Shown here: one piece after another, positions 7,546 to 15,126 of the stretch
How the letters are laid out: every line of letters starts with the position of its first letter
How positions within the stretch are numbered: position 1 is the first letter of the stretch
Source of the DNA: a bacterium
GTDB lineage: Bacteria > Planctomycetota > UBA11346
Direction of reading: 5' to 3'
Assembly: GCA_020049615.1 (NCBI GenBank)
Contig: JAIFKN010000083.1
Coordinates: 1 to 16,770 of the forward strand
Length of the DNA stretch: 16,770 bases
The notes under the pieces: model-generated
The model's input: the letters and a program-made list of their open reading frames with translations, nothing else
Databases searched by the model: none
What the model was told of the DNA's origin: nothing
Program-made: the position numbers and the translations under genes

Positions 7546-8660
7546 CAGCCTATGCTCCGATCTAAGCGACCGTAGATGGTCCGATGCATTCTGGCCCAAG
7601 GGCCGGTGGTGAAACGTCGGGCATTGGCCAAGGCGAGTCGGCGAAGTTCTGACTGCTTCGTTAAGGCGTCGAGTACCACATGAGCATAAGCGATCGGATT
7701 CTCCGGGTCAGCATACAAAGCACCGTCACCGCCGACCTCGGGCAATGGCGGACGGTCGCTGGCGACCACAACTGCACCGCAGGCCTGAGCCTCCGCTACA
7801 GGCCAGCCGAAGCCCTCGCCAAGCGAGGGGAAGATCACCGCGGTAGCCATACAATAGCAGGCCTCGAGTGTGGCATTGGACACGGTGCCGACGTCATGGA
7901 TATCCGAAGCGGCACCACAGGCCCGTATCTCGGCGGACAAATTGGCTGGCCAGGGCTTTCCTGCCAGGACCAATTGCCAAGCTCGTTCGGGTTGCATCGC
8001 ACGCAAAGCCCGGAAAATACGAACCACGCCGATTCGGTTTTTGTACCATTGATTGCCGCCAACATGAAAGATGAACGGGCGATCGAAGGGAATGCGCGCC
8101 TTGGCCAGAATTGCTTGGCATTCACTGTGTGGTTTTGGGGTGAACGACTGGTTGAGAGCATTGTGCACTACGCACGTTCGGACGAACCCCAGCCGCTTGA
8201 GATCAGTCTGCGTTGGTCGTGATACAGCGACTACCACTTGGGCTAGGCGCAGCCCAGAGGCATTCCACATTTGTAACATCCGACTTGCATATCCGAGGCG
8301 CCCTTCTTGAGCCGCGAGCAAAGCGAAGCAGTCATGGGCCGTAATGATCGTGCGATGTCGCGGAAGCAACCAGGCGTAGCCGGCATTGCCCTGGTCGATA
8401 ATGTGCCAAACAGCACTGTGGTGGCGCATACGATACAGCAACAAGGCGGGAATACCGAGGGCAATCTTGTCGATATGGCCGAGTAGCCTCCGCCACGGAC
8501 TGCCATCAAAGTTCGCCCACCGCGCGAAAAACGTGGGTGGGTGCCATATGTGGGTCCGGATGTGCAAGTTGGCCAAGGCTTGGTGAAGGGCACATCCAAA
8601 CCGCAGCATGCTTTGCTGGGCATCCGCCGAGTAATTACAGATGAGAACCACGTGGCTCAC
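7545..8660 (-). CDS. GT4 glycosyltransferase
   Basis: A 371-aa GT-B glycosyltransferase, different from its downstream neighbour. The C-terminal domain is clear: FHVGGNQWYKNR (198-209), VLAGKPW, PSLGEGFGWPVAEA (278-291, with EX7E at E282/E290), then ASDRPPLPEVGGDGALYADP-type sequence that closes the nucleotide site. The N-terminal domain is more divergent, with HIIDQGN (86-92) and TAHDCFAL (107-114). The GTG at 8660 overlaps the polymerase stop as GTGA; a second in-frame GTG three codons later is possible. It probably adds one residue of the repeat unit; donor and linkage unknown. Confidence 0.92.
   Translation of the reverse strand: MSHVVLICNYSADAQQSMLRFGCALHQALANLHIRTHIWHPPTFFARWANFDGSPWRRLLGHIDKIALGIPALLLYRMRHHSAVWHIIDQGNAGYAWLLPRHRTIITAHDCFALLAAQEGRLGYASRMLQMWNASGLRLAQVVVAVSRPTQTDLKRLGFVRTCVVHNALNQSFTPKPHSECQAILAKARIPFDRPFIFHVGGNQWYKNRIGVVRIFRALRAMQPERAWQLVLAGKPWPANLSAEIRACGAASDIHDVGTVSNATLEACYCMATAVIFPSLGEGFGWPVAEAQACGAVVVASDRPPLPEVGGDGALYADPENPIAYAHVVLDALTKQSELRRLALANARRFTTGPWARMHRTIYGRLDRSIG
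7555..7558 (-). promoter_or_regulatory. Shine-Dalgarno site for the GT4 gene at 7545
   Basis: GGAG on the minus strand, nine bases before ATG 7545, inside the end of the preceding glycosyltransferase gene. It decides the start against the longer frame that reaches 7599. Confidence 0.5.
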
Positions 8661-10048
8661 GAAAGTGCATCTGCCTTTTCACGGGTTGACTTGGCCGGAG
8701 GAAGACCCATTGAAAAGAGAAACGGGCGACGCAGAAGCAGCCGTTCAACATGAAATCCCAGGACGAACGGTAAGAGCATCGCAGGTAGCAGGGAAATGAA
8801 ATGAATGAGGAATCGTTCGTAGGTTAATGCTCGCAACAGTAGAATCCAGAAGACGAGAAGCCCGAAGGATCGCCAATACATTCCGGTCTTGAGTATGTGG
8901 TCGATTGCCGAAGGCATGAGGATAACAAATACCAGGCCAACCCACCCTAGCAAATCATGGAATTCGACAACGGGACCAGCTGATATGGCCGTGTCTCCGT
9001 AGAATGTGGCGTATCCGAAGCGATACCCGAAAATGAAAGAGGGCTGAAGTTGCTCGGCCCCATCGCCTTTCAGCGATCCGGGTGTCAATGAATAAGCAAA
9101 TATATCTCGAAATTCTCCGGGTCCAAGGACGTCGATGCCCTTGAGGAGGTATCGTTCGGTTGGCTCGAGGTGATTCAGTCGTGACCAGATCGAGTACTCG
9201 TAACCAGGGACAAGATTCCGATCATCAAGAGTGTCGCGCAGAACTTCTGTGATGGTTGCGTTATACCCGGGGACGAAAAAGAAATAGTGGCGCCGCATCT
9301 CGTATATAAATGAAAGCGCTCCAAGGCCGACGATCGCGCAGCAGGCAAGAGCAATGGCAGTTCGCTTTCCTACTGTTCCCGAACCGACATAAGTGAACAA
9401 GGCGAATGTGCCAAGACTGATTAGGACATCCTCTTTTCTGCCAGACATCAGGGATCCGAGGCCCGCTGTGATAATCAAAATAAGGGCAAGCGCGCTGGAT
9501 CGCCAGCAGGATTGCCAACGCAACCCAAGGATGGCTAAAGCGGGGTAGAGCAACGTCTTCAACAAACTGGCCACGCCTTTGAATGGCGCGTCGATTGTGA
9601 TTTTGCCGCCTAGGTGCTCGAAGGCACCGATGGACATCAGGTACAGCATGGAACCTCCGCCAACAAGGCCGAGCCCAAGGCACGTGCGGAGTTCCACTCG
9701 GCGAAGGCTTTCGAGGTGCGCGGCAATCGTCGTCCGCTCCGGCGACAGGATGACATACGCAGCGTGCGACAAGAAGGCAACTGCGCCGACCAGAGCCGAT
9801 ATCCAGGTTGGACTGGGCCATCCCCCATCGATGGCCGGTGCGAGGATAAGGTTGATGTATTGCCACAGCAGCACCAGCCGGCCGGGGGTCCAACAGTGTC
9901 GGCGGTCGGCGATCAGCAAGGCGCACAGGAAGGCCGCCAGGCCGGCCGCTACTGCGGTGAAGACAAAGCTGGCGACGATGCCGAGCACGCAGCAGATCAG
10001 CACCTCGGGCTGATGGCCAGCATCAAGCGAACGATTCTGCAGGATCAC
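8657..10048 (-). CDS. Polytopic membrane protein, probable Wzy-type polymerase
   Basis: A 463-aa inner-membrane protein with roughly ten or more hydrophobic segments, among them residues 15-47, 57-71, 83-101, 123-141, 165-176, 186-200, 207-221, 230-248, 366-380, 395-408 and 416-432. A long hydrophilic loop of about 110 residues (250-365) should face the periplasm, as in Wzy polymerases that join repeat units. A GRKEDVL stretch (203-209) between helices resembles the SGR/K element often seen in O-antigen polymerase-like proteins. I recognise no tight family, so the call rests on topology and on its place between flippase and glycosyltransferases. Start is GTG 10048, overlapping the flippase stop as GTGA. 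The gene contains more A/T-rich patches than the flanking transport genes. Confidence 0.72.
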   Translation of the reverse strand: MILQNRSLDAGHQPEVLICCVLGIVASFVFTAVAAGLAAFLCALLIADRRHCWTPGRLVLLWQYINLILAPAIDGGWPSPTWISALVGAVAFLSHAAYVILSPERTTIAAHLESLRRVELRTCLGLGLVGGGSMLYLMSIGAFEHLGGKITIDAPFKGVASLLKTLLYPALAILGLRWQSCWRSSALALILIITAGLGSLMSGRKEDVLISLGTFALFTYVGSGTVGKRTAIALACCAIVGLGALSFIYEMRRHYFFFVPGYNATITEVLRDTLDDRNLVPGYEYSIWSRLNHLEPTERYLLKGIDVLGPGEFRDIFAYSLTPGSLKGDGAEQLQPSFIFGYRFGYATFYGDTAISAGPVVEFHDLLGWVGLVFVILMPSAIDHILKTGMYWRSFGLLVFWILLLRALTYERFLIHFISLLPAMLLPFVLGFHVERLLLRRPFLFSMGLPPAKSTREKADALS

Positions 10049-11259
10049 GGGCGCCTGCCAGCGAATGAGATCAACGCCAGCGTGCTAAGCATGCCGAGAA
10101 CCACACCCACAGATGCGCCAAGGACCCCCCATAGGGAAACGCCGAAGCCTACGGCTAACGCCTGCGTCAGACTGCCACCGGCATAGACGGGGAGCAGGCG
10201 AGACATCCGGCCTTGGGCGATGATGGGCAATTCGGCAAACAAAACCACGGCCCAGAACGTATAGGCCAGCCCGATCCACGGGATGAGCCACATGCAGGAA
10301 TGGTATGCCGGGGCGAGCACAAGGCCGATGACCCAAGGTAGGAGGAGTGTGAGCAAGGCGACGCCAGCAAGGATTGCTGTTGCCGTCACCATGACGCCGC
10401 GTCGCAGCAGGCGAGACGCCGCAGCAGGATCGGATGCGAATAGGCGATAGTACTCCGGTCGTACGCGAGGCAGTGCGACATTGTTGCAGAATACCAGGAT
10501 GGGGCGCGTGGCCAGGGCATATCCAGCCGCGTAGATGCCGACCATCTCGAGATCGCCCAACCAGGCGATCATGTATCGCTCGCCGGCGGTCAGCACCCAG
10601 ACGAGACCCGCAACAGGCAGCATGGTCATCAGCGTGGAGAGTCCTGGTCCGGCTTTGGGATCTGATACGGAAGGCGTTTTCGTTGTCGCGTGAAGAGCGG
10701 AAAGTGCCAGCGCGCTCGAGACGCAGCCGGCTCCGACCAGCCACTCCAAAGCAGGGCCGAATGCGCATGACGCAACAAAGGCCGACCAGAGTGAAAGAGG
10801 GCCGAGCAGAGCCGTCCAGCAGGTGTAGAGGCCCTGCCGACCGGCTGCGTTCAGGAGGGCAATAGATGCGCGAAGGTGGAAGTCGACGAAGGTCCATAGC
10901 AGACACAGCCCGCAGGTGGCCCAGATCTGAAGTCTGGCTGCAAGCAGAATCAGGACGAATGAGGTGAGCACCCCCAAGATGGCAAGGCCGATGATGACGA
11001 ACCGGTTCGGGATCGACACGGACGACCCGGCTGAGGACCGCATGAGGGCGTGTTGAATGGTGGCCTGCCCCAGCGCATTCCCCGCAAGCTGCATCCCGAG
11101 CAGGCATAAGCTGTAGCTGCCGAATACATCGGGCGCGACTTGGCCGGTGAGCAGACGGGTGCCAAGCAGGATCGCCATAAGGCTGGCCCCGTGGACCGCC
11201 AGCTGCGCACCAAAGGAGGAGGCTATTCGTTGCGTAGCGCTCTGGGCGGGATCAGCCAT
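10045..11259 (-). CDS. wzx: Wzx-like polysaccharide flippase (MOP superfamily)
   Basis: A 404-aa polytopic membrane protein with about twelve hydrophobic helices in the paired layout of the RfbX/Wzx oligosaccharide flippases. The N-terminal part (IASSFGAQLAVHGASLMAILLGTRLL, shown only as a region near residues 12-37, then APDVFGSYSL) matches the usual first helix pair, where a lineage of Wzx proteins has 'G.....L.ARLL....FG.Y'. A second half begins near 205 with PVAGLVWVLTAGERYMIAWL, followed by VGIYAAGYALA, also typical. It would turn the undecaprenyl-linked repeat unit across the inner membrane. ATG 11259 lies 15 bases after the PCP stop, the only non-overlapping internal spacing of that size in the train, with a weak GGA-rich site upstream. 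Confidence 0.88.
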   Translation of the reverse strand: MADPAQSATQRIASSFGAQLAVHGASLMAILLGTRLLTGQVAPDVFGSYSLCLLGMQLAGNALGQATIQHALMRSSAGSSVSIPNRFVIIGLAILGVLTSFVLILLAARLQIWATCGLCLLWTFVDFHLRASIALLNAAGRQGLYTCWTALLGPLSLWSAFVASCAFGPALEWLVGAGCVSSALALSALHATTKTPSVSDPKAGPGLSTLMTMLPVAGLVWVLTAGERYMIAWLGDLEMVGIYAAGYALATRPILVFCNNVALPRVRPEYYRLFASDPAAASRLLRRGVMVTATAILAGVALLTLLLPWVIGLVLAPAYHSCMWLIPWIGLAYTFWAVVLFAELPIIAQGRMSRLLPVYAGGSLTQALAVGFGVSLWGVLGASVGVVLGMLSTLALISFAGRRP

Positions 11260-11274
11260 GTCCGTCCGTTCCGC

Positions 11275-13278
11275 TCAGGCATCCTTGATCAGCAGGGTCC
11301 CCAGGATCTTGCTGCGGACTGGAGTTAGAACCTCAATGGCTGATGCGAGAGCCGTCTTGGTTGTCGCGCCAGCCCGGACCACGACGACGACGCCATCCGC
11401 CACCCCCGCAAGGGTCAGCGAATCAGAACTGTCCGCGAGCGCCGGGCTGTCGATGACGACTACCTGGTAATGCTGGCGCACATGCTGCAGCCATTCGGGC
11501 AAGCAGTGGCTGTTGAGCAGGTCGCCGGGGTTGGCGGGTCGCGTCCCTGCCGCCATCAGGTCCAGATTTTGCACCGCGGTCTGAACGGGGGTCAGATCTG
11601 GCTCGCCGGAGAGGAGCTGTGCCAAGGCATTGGCCTGCTGTATTCCACATTGCGCATCCAGCATGGGCCGGCGCAGGTCGCCATCCACCAAGAGCGTGCG
11701 TATCCCTGACGTGGCCATCACGGCGGCGAGCCGGGTAGCGACCGAACTGCGCCCGTCGCCTGGACAGGGTGAGGCGATGAGGATGACCAAACCCCCTTCG
11801 CGACCATCAAGACAGAAGCGGAGGGCGGTCCATGCGGAACGCAATGCCTCGGTCAATGCAGGGGGGTCGGCAGGTCCGGTAGCGCAGAGCGGCCGGAGTT
11901 CCGGCACCAGCGGGAGGGCGGCAAGCTGGCGCATCCCATGTGTCGCGTGCAGTTGGTGAAGGTCGCGGACCGTGCGGTCGAAACCATCGGCCACCGCAGC
12001 GGCTGCAATGGCGGCGGTGATCGCAGACATGAACGCGATCAGCAGCATCGGCGCCGTACTCAGGCCGCGTGGCAGGGTCGAGCTGCGGGGAGGGCCAGTG
12101 ACGACCATACGCTGGTCGTCGTAGCTGTTCAATGCCGTCAGTTGGGCGCGCCTCGCCAGCAGTTCGTCATGGACCTTCTGCTGGGCCTGGGTCTGCAGTT
12201 CGAGCTGCTTCAGGCCAATGATGTGCTCGCGATAGGTGTTGAGGTCACGCATGAGCTCCTGCTGGGCGGCAATCAGCGCTGTGCGCTGCGAGACGAGCAC
12301 CTCGTGGTCGGCGGTGATTGCAGCGCGGGCTGCCGCGAGCGTCTCCTCCAGCTGGGTCCGCTTCTCGGCGATGTGACTGCGGATCTCGATCATCCGAGGG
12401 TGGCGATCAAGGTATTTCGCCGACAGTTCCGCCTCTGTGCCAAGCAAGTCGTGGAGGGATTTCTGCAGTGTCCCCACCACGGTGAGCGTGGAGATGGTGT
12501 CGATTCGCAGGTATGCGGCGAGTCGCTGTTGGCGATCTTCGATGGCGTCTGCTGCCAGGACCTGCTTGAGCAGGGCGCCACTTGCAGCCACCCGTTCATC
12601 GACCACCGCCTGTCGTTCGGCGAGGGTTTGGATCCGGGCGGTGATATGGTTGCGGTCAGGGTCGATGCTGGCGATGACGTGCTTCTCGCGGAATTCGCTC
12701 TCCGCGAGCCGCGCCTGATGCAGCTTGCCAGCCGCGCTATCTAATTCGGATGAGATGTAGGCGAGATCGTCGGCCTGACGACTGCGATGCAGCGTCCGCT
12801 GGTTGGCAAGGAATGCGTCGATGATCGACTGGAGACCGGCCTCGGCACGGACGGGATCTTCGTCATCAAGACTCACCACGATGATCCAGGAATTCTTGGG
12901 AATGCTCGTGCGAAGCCGCTTGCGCAGCAAGGCGCCAGGATCCGGGCTGCGCGAATACGAGGCATTGCTCAGCAGGCCACCCAGCGTGAGTGCCGACTCA
13001 AGCACTGCCGGCGACATCAGCAGTTCACGTTGCGAATTGACCATCTGGTCGGGTATGAGGCCCGCCACCGGGTCGCTTTGGAATGACAGGGGCTTCAGAC
13101 CACGATCGGTGGTCAGGGTCGCTTCGGCGCGGTACAAGGGCGGCATGACCAATGACGGAAGCACGGCCATGACTACGCCAACCAGGACCGCGGCTATGAT
13201 TGCGGATTTCGCCTGACGGCGCACGATGGACCACAAGTCCAGGATCCGCAGGGGTGGGGCGTCAGCGTCTGCACTCAT
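11275..13278 (-). CDS. Wzc/GumC-like PCP with altered BY-kinase domain
   Basis: A 667-aa polysaccharide co-polymerase fused to a bacterial-tyrosine-kinase-like domain. Layout: short cytoplasmic N-terminus, TM1 about 27-46, Wzz-type periplasmic domain with long helices and coiled coil (about 165-385), Pro-containing stretch, TM2 about 410-430, then the cytoplasmic P-loop domain (475-667). LTEALRSAWTALRF (475-488) matches the segment before the P-loop. Walker A reads PGDGRSS (506-512): the invariant Lys is Arg510, codon CGC at 11749-11751. Walker A' is LLVDGDLRRP (529-538) and Walker B VVVIDSPAL (606-614). The protein ends at LGTLLIKDA with no tyrosine cluster. It should set chain length and assemble the export complex; autokinase activity is doubtful. 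The ATG at 13278 has AGGA six bases upstream. No phosphatase gene is nearby. Confidence 0.93.
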   Translation of the reverse strand: MSADADAPPLRILDLWSIVRRQAKSAIIAAVLVGVVMAVLPSLVMPPLYRAEATLTTDRGLKPLSFQSDPVAGLIPDQMVNSQRELLMSPAVLESALTLGGLLSNASYSRSPDPGALLRKRLRTSIPKNSWIIVVSLDDEDPVRAEAGLQSIIDAFLANQRTLHRSRQADDLAYISSELDSAAGKLHQARLAESEFREKHVIASIDPDRNHITARIQTLAERQAVVDERVAASGALLKQVLAADAIEDRQQRLAAYLRIDTISTLTVVGTLQKSLHDLLGTEAELSAKYLDRHPRMIEIRSHIAEKRTQLEETLAAARAAITADHEVLVSQRTALIAAQQELMRDLNTYREHIIGLKQLELQTQAQQKVHDELLARRAQLTALNSYDDQRMVVTGPPRSSTLPRGLSTAPMLLIAFMSAITAAIAAAAVADGFDRTVRDLHQLHATHGMRQLAALPLVPELRPLCATGPADPPALTEALRSAWTALRFCLDGREGGLVILIASPCPGDGRSSVATRLAAVMATSGIRTLLVDGDLRRPMLDAQCGIQQANALAQLLSGEPDLTPVQTAVQNLDLMAAGTRPANPGDLLNSHCLPEWLQHVRQHYQVVVIDSPALADSSDSLTLAGVADGVVVVVRAGATTKTALASAIEVLTPVRSKILGTLLIKDA

Positions 13279-13284
13279 GTAGCG

Positions 13285-13288
13285 TCCT
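13285..13288 (-). promoter_or_regulatory. Shine-Dalgarno site for the PCP gene
   Basis: AGGA on the minus strand, six bases before the ATG at 13278. It is one of the better ribosome sites in the train and fits this gene starting its own translation, since the previous minus-strand gene ends 517 bases upstream with VanZ in between. Confidence 0.6.
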
Positions 13289-13309
13289 AGTCTGTCCGAT
13301 GCCCGGAAG

Positions 13310-13840
13310 ATGGCCAGCGTGGCGCCTCGGCGCTTGAGGTTGCGCGCCAGTCGTGATCATCCCTCTATGCGCGTGGCGGTTGGGCACCTGTTGTCGACCT
13401 GGGTTACGCTCGGCGCGACCCTCGCCGCAGTCGCGGTATTCGCTTGGTGCTCCTCCGGTGGCGTACACGGCCTGATCGAAAGGCTTCAAGAGGCGTATGG
13501 AGCTGGGCCGGCACCGAGCATCCTGCTGCGAGCCGATGCCCATGTACACCTGCTCGTCACCTGCCTTCTGACAGTCTGGCTGGGGTTGGGCTGCCGCCTG
13601 TTCGCTCCTCGAGGTCTGCCATGGGCGCCTATCGTCCTGACTGTCATCATAGCAGTGACCGACGAGATCGCCCAGCTTGGTTCCTCGACGCGCACCTTCC
13701 AGTGGTCTGACCAGATCGCAGATGCGGCGGGGATGCTCTGCGCCCTGCCGATCCTGCTCGCCATTGGGCGGATTCATGTGTTCAGGCCGGTACATCAGAA
13801 TGCGGCAACCAGTTCGACGCCGACCAGGGCGCGCCCATAG
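13310..13840 (+). CDS. VanZ-like membrane protein, antisense within EPS train
   Basis: A 176-aa protein with about four hydrophobic segments (22-47, 79-97, 104-117, 140-153). It shows the VanZ-family pattern: DAHVHLLVTCLLT (76-88; Asp-x-x-x-His), TDEIAQLGSSTRTFQWSD (117-134; DExxQ, Arg, Asp) and DAAGML (138-143). The family has poorly known function; VanZ gives teicoplanin resistance, and family members are often found in polysaccharide loci. It is the only rightward gene among the EPS genes. Its 5' end faces the PCP gene at 31 bases, and its 3' end overlaps the 3' end of the beta-barrel gene by 46 bases. The start is uncertain: ATG 13310 (GGAAG abuts it too closely) or ATG 13367 (157 aa, beginning just before TM1). 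Confidence 0.82.
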   Translation: MASVAPRRLRLRASRDHPSMRVAVGHLLSTWVTLGATLAAVAVFAWCSSGGVHGLIERLQEAYGAGPAPSILLRADAHVHLLVTCLLTVWLGLGCRLFAPRGLPWAPIVLTVIIAVTDEIAQLGSSTRTFQWSDQIADAAGMLCALPILLAIGRIHVFRPVHQNAATSSTPTRARP

Positions 13841-15099
13841 CCTTCGCCCAGGCTCGGTCGGGTTTGCAGCCAGGACGCCCAGGTCTTCAGGCCGATGCCA
13901 TCTCGCATACGGTAGTCGACCCCAGCGCTGATGAACAGATCGTCCAGGACAAGAGCTTCCGAGTTGCCGGACGACGGTGCGGAATCGTTGCGTCGTACGA
14001 GGAAGCCAGAAGCAACGAATTCGCTGCGATCGAGAAGTCGCCATCGGGCCCATGCCTCCAAGGCGTACCTGGTTGCAGCGTTCGGCGAGACTGAAGCGGA
14101 ATCTACGAGATCAGTGGAGGCCGCCACCACAATGAAAGAGCGGTCCTCCCACCCCCATTCCCCACGGAGGAGCGCGGAGGGTGCGATCAGCAGACGATCG
14201 TCTTCAATCAGCTGTCCAGGCGAAGTGGAATCATACGCGCGTACAGTGGGGCCCGCGCGAACCTCGACTGAAGATCGTCCTCCAAGCGAGTGTCGCCAAC
14301 GGGCCAGCAGCGAAGCGCCTTCGTAGCCGTTGGCAGGGGAGTTCTCTTTGCGCGTGCCCTGTTCTGCATGGGCCTCAACGCCAAGTGAACTGCCCGAGCC
14401 GCCCAAGGCTAGCCACGTCCCCGAGAGGTGTTTCCTGTCAAGATCCCTGGCGTCACGGTCGAAGCGAACCGAATCCGCAAGGTAGTTCAGATCGCTCCAG
14501 CCAATCCGCACGGAGGCAACGCTTCGGATACCGTTGAAACTGGCGAATGCTGCCAGGTCGTATTGCTCCCGATCAACCATGTCGGGGACTGCTGCAACGG
14601 GTTCGCCGTCCCGCCACCAACCACCAGCGAGTCCCAAATGGACAGTACGCCCATGGTGATCGATACGGCCACGCGCCGTCCCGCTCGGATACGAGCGCCC
14701 ATCCGTGTCCATGTATTCATTAGAGATGACTAGACCATCCACCTCGCCGGTCCATTGGCCCTCCGGGTTCACTCGTCCGTTCAACCCTACGCCCAGACGC
14801 CCTACGGCATCGCCCGCAGACCCATCGCTGGCCAGCAAGGGGTTGGAGTCCCATTTGGCGCCGACGAGTCCTTTGGGGTGCCATTCGACCGTGCCGCCGC
14901 CATTCGACATCCGGCCGAGAGGCAGCAGTGGGAAACCGTCGACGTACAGAACATCATCCATTTCGATGATTTCCGGCCTGGATTCGCCAGAGGAATAACT
15001 GACCCAGCGGTCCCGACGAGGCGGGTCAATGGAGCGTTCGGGGTCGATGGATCGTCCCTCCTCCGCACACAGAGGAACTCCAAGAATGGCCAAGGCCAT
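13795..15099 (-). CDS. Outer-membrane beta-barrel protein of EPS export
   Basis: A 434-aa (from ATG) protein with alternating amphipathic strands rich in Gly, Trp, Tyr and Asp turns, ending GRALVGVELVAAF; the terminal Phe is the usual signal for outer-membrane insertion. No named family recognised. Strand-rich sequence runs from about residue 75 to the end, and the length would suit a barrel in the 16-18 strand range. Lying between an OPX gene and a PCP gene, it resembles the barrel porins paired with OPX proteins in Myxococcus polysaccharide pathways (WzpX/EpsX type); this is inference. From ATG 15099 the signal peptide is short and has no positive residue. A CTG at 15114 overlapping the upstream TGA would add M-I-R-C-L, giving a normal signal peptide ending near PLCA before EEG. 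Confidence 0.78.
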   Translation of the reverse strand: MALAILGVPLCAEEGRSIDPERSIDPPRRDRWVSYSSGESRPEIIEMDDVLYVDGFPLLPLGRMSNGGGTVEWHPKGLVGAKWDSNPLLASDGSAGDAVGRLGVGLNGRVNPEGQWTGEVDGLVISNEYMDTDGRSYPSGTARGRIDHHGRTVHLGLAGGWWRDGEPVAAVPDMVDREQYDLAAFASFNGIRSVASVRIGWSDLNYLADSVRFDRDARDLDRKHLSGTWLALGGSGSSLGVEAHAEQGTRKENSPANGYEGASLLARWRHSLGGRSSVEVRAGPTVRAYDSTSPGQLIEDDRLLIAPSALLRGEWGWEDRSFIVVAASTDLVDSASVSPNAATRYALEAWARWRLLDRSEFVASGFLVRRNDSAPSSGNSEALVLDDLFISAGVDYRMRDGIGLKTWASWLQTRPSLGEGYGRALVGVELVAAF

Positions 15100-15110
15100 G
15101 AGGCAGCGGA

Positions 15111-15126
15111 TCAGAAGCGCGACTCC
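15111..15126 (-). promoter_or_regulatory. Coupling site and possible CTG start of barrel gene
   Basis: Minus strand: GGAG (15126-15123), eight bases, then CTG (15114-15112) overlapping the TGA stop of the OPX gene (15113-15111) as CTGA. The form copies the GTGA/ATGA junctions elsewhere in the train. The ATG at 15099 has no purine-rich site at normal distance. Confidence 0.45.

Noticed and set aside
7546..7599. Extended start of the GT4 gene to 7599
   Set aside because: The family N-terminus begins at the ATG at 7545, which has its own GGAG site and a TGATG junction.
11938..12744. 268-codon open frame on + strand opposite the PCP gene
   Set aside because: Antisense to the coiled-coil part of a confidently recognised protein; no motif of its own.
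13279..13366. Divergent promoter between PCP and VanZ
   Set aside because: A promoter is expected near here, but I could not find a -35/-10 pair good enough to place it (TTGAGG at 13334 has no good partner).
13262..14053. 263-codon open frame on - strand across VanZ and the barrel 3' end
   Set aside because: Pro/Arg/Gln-rich, out of frame with the barrel, antisense to VanZ whose family residues are clear.
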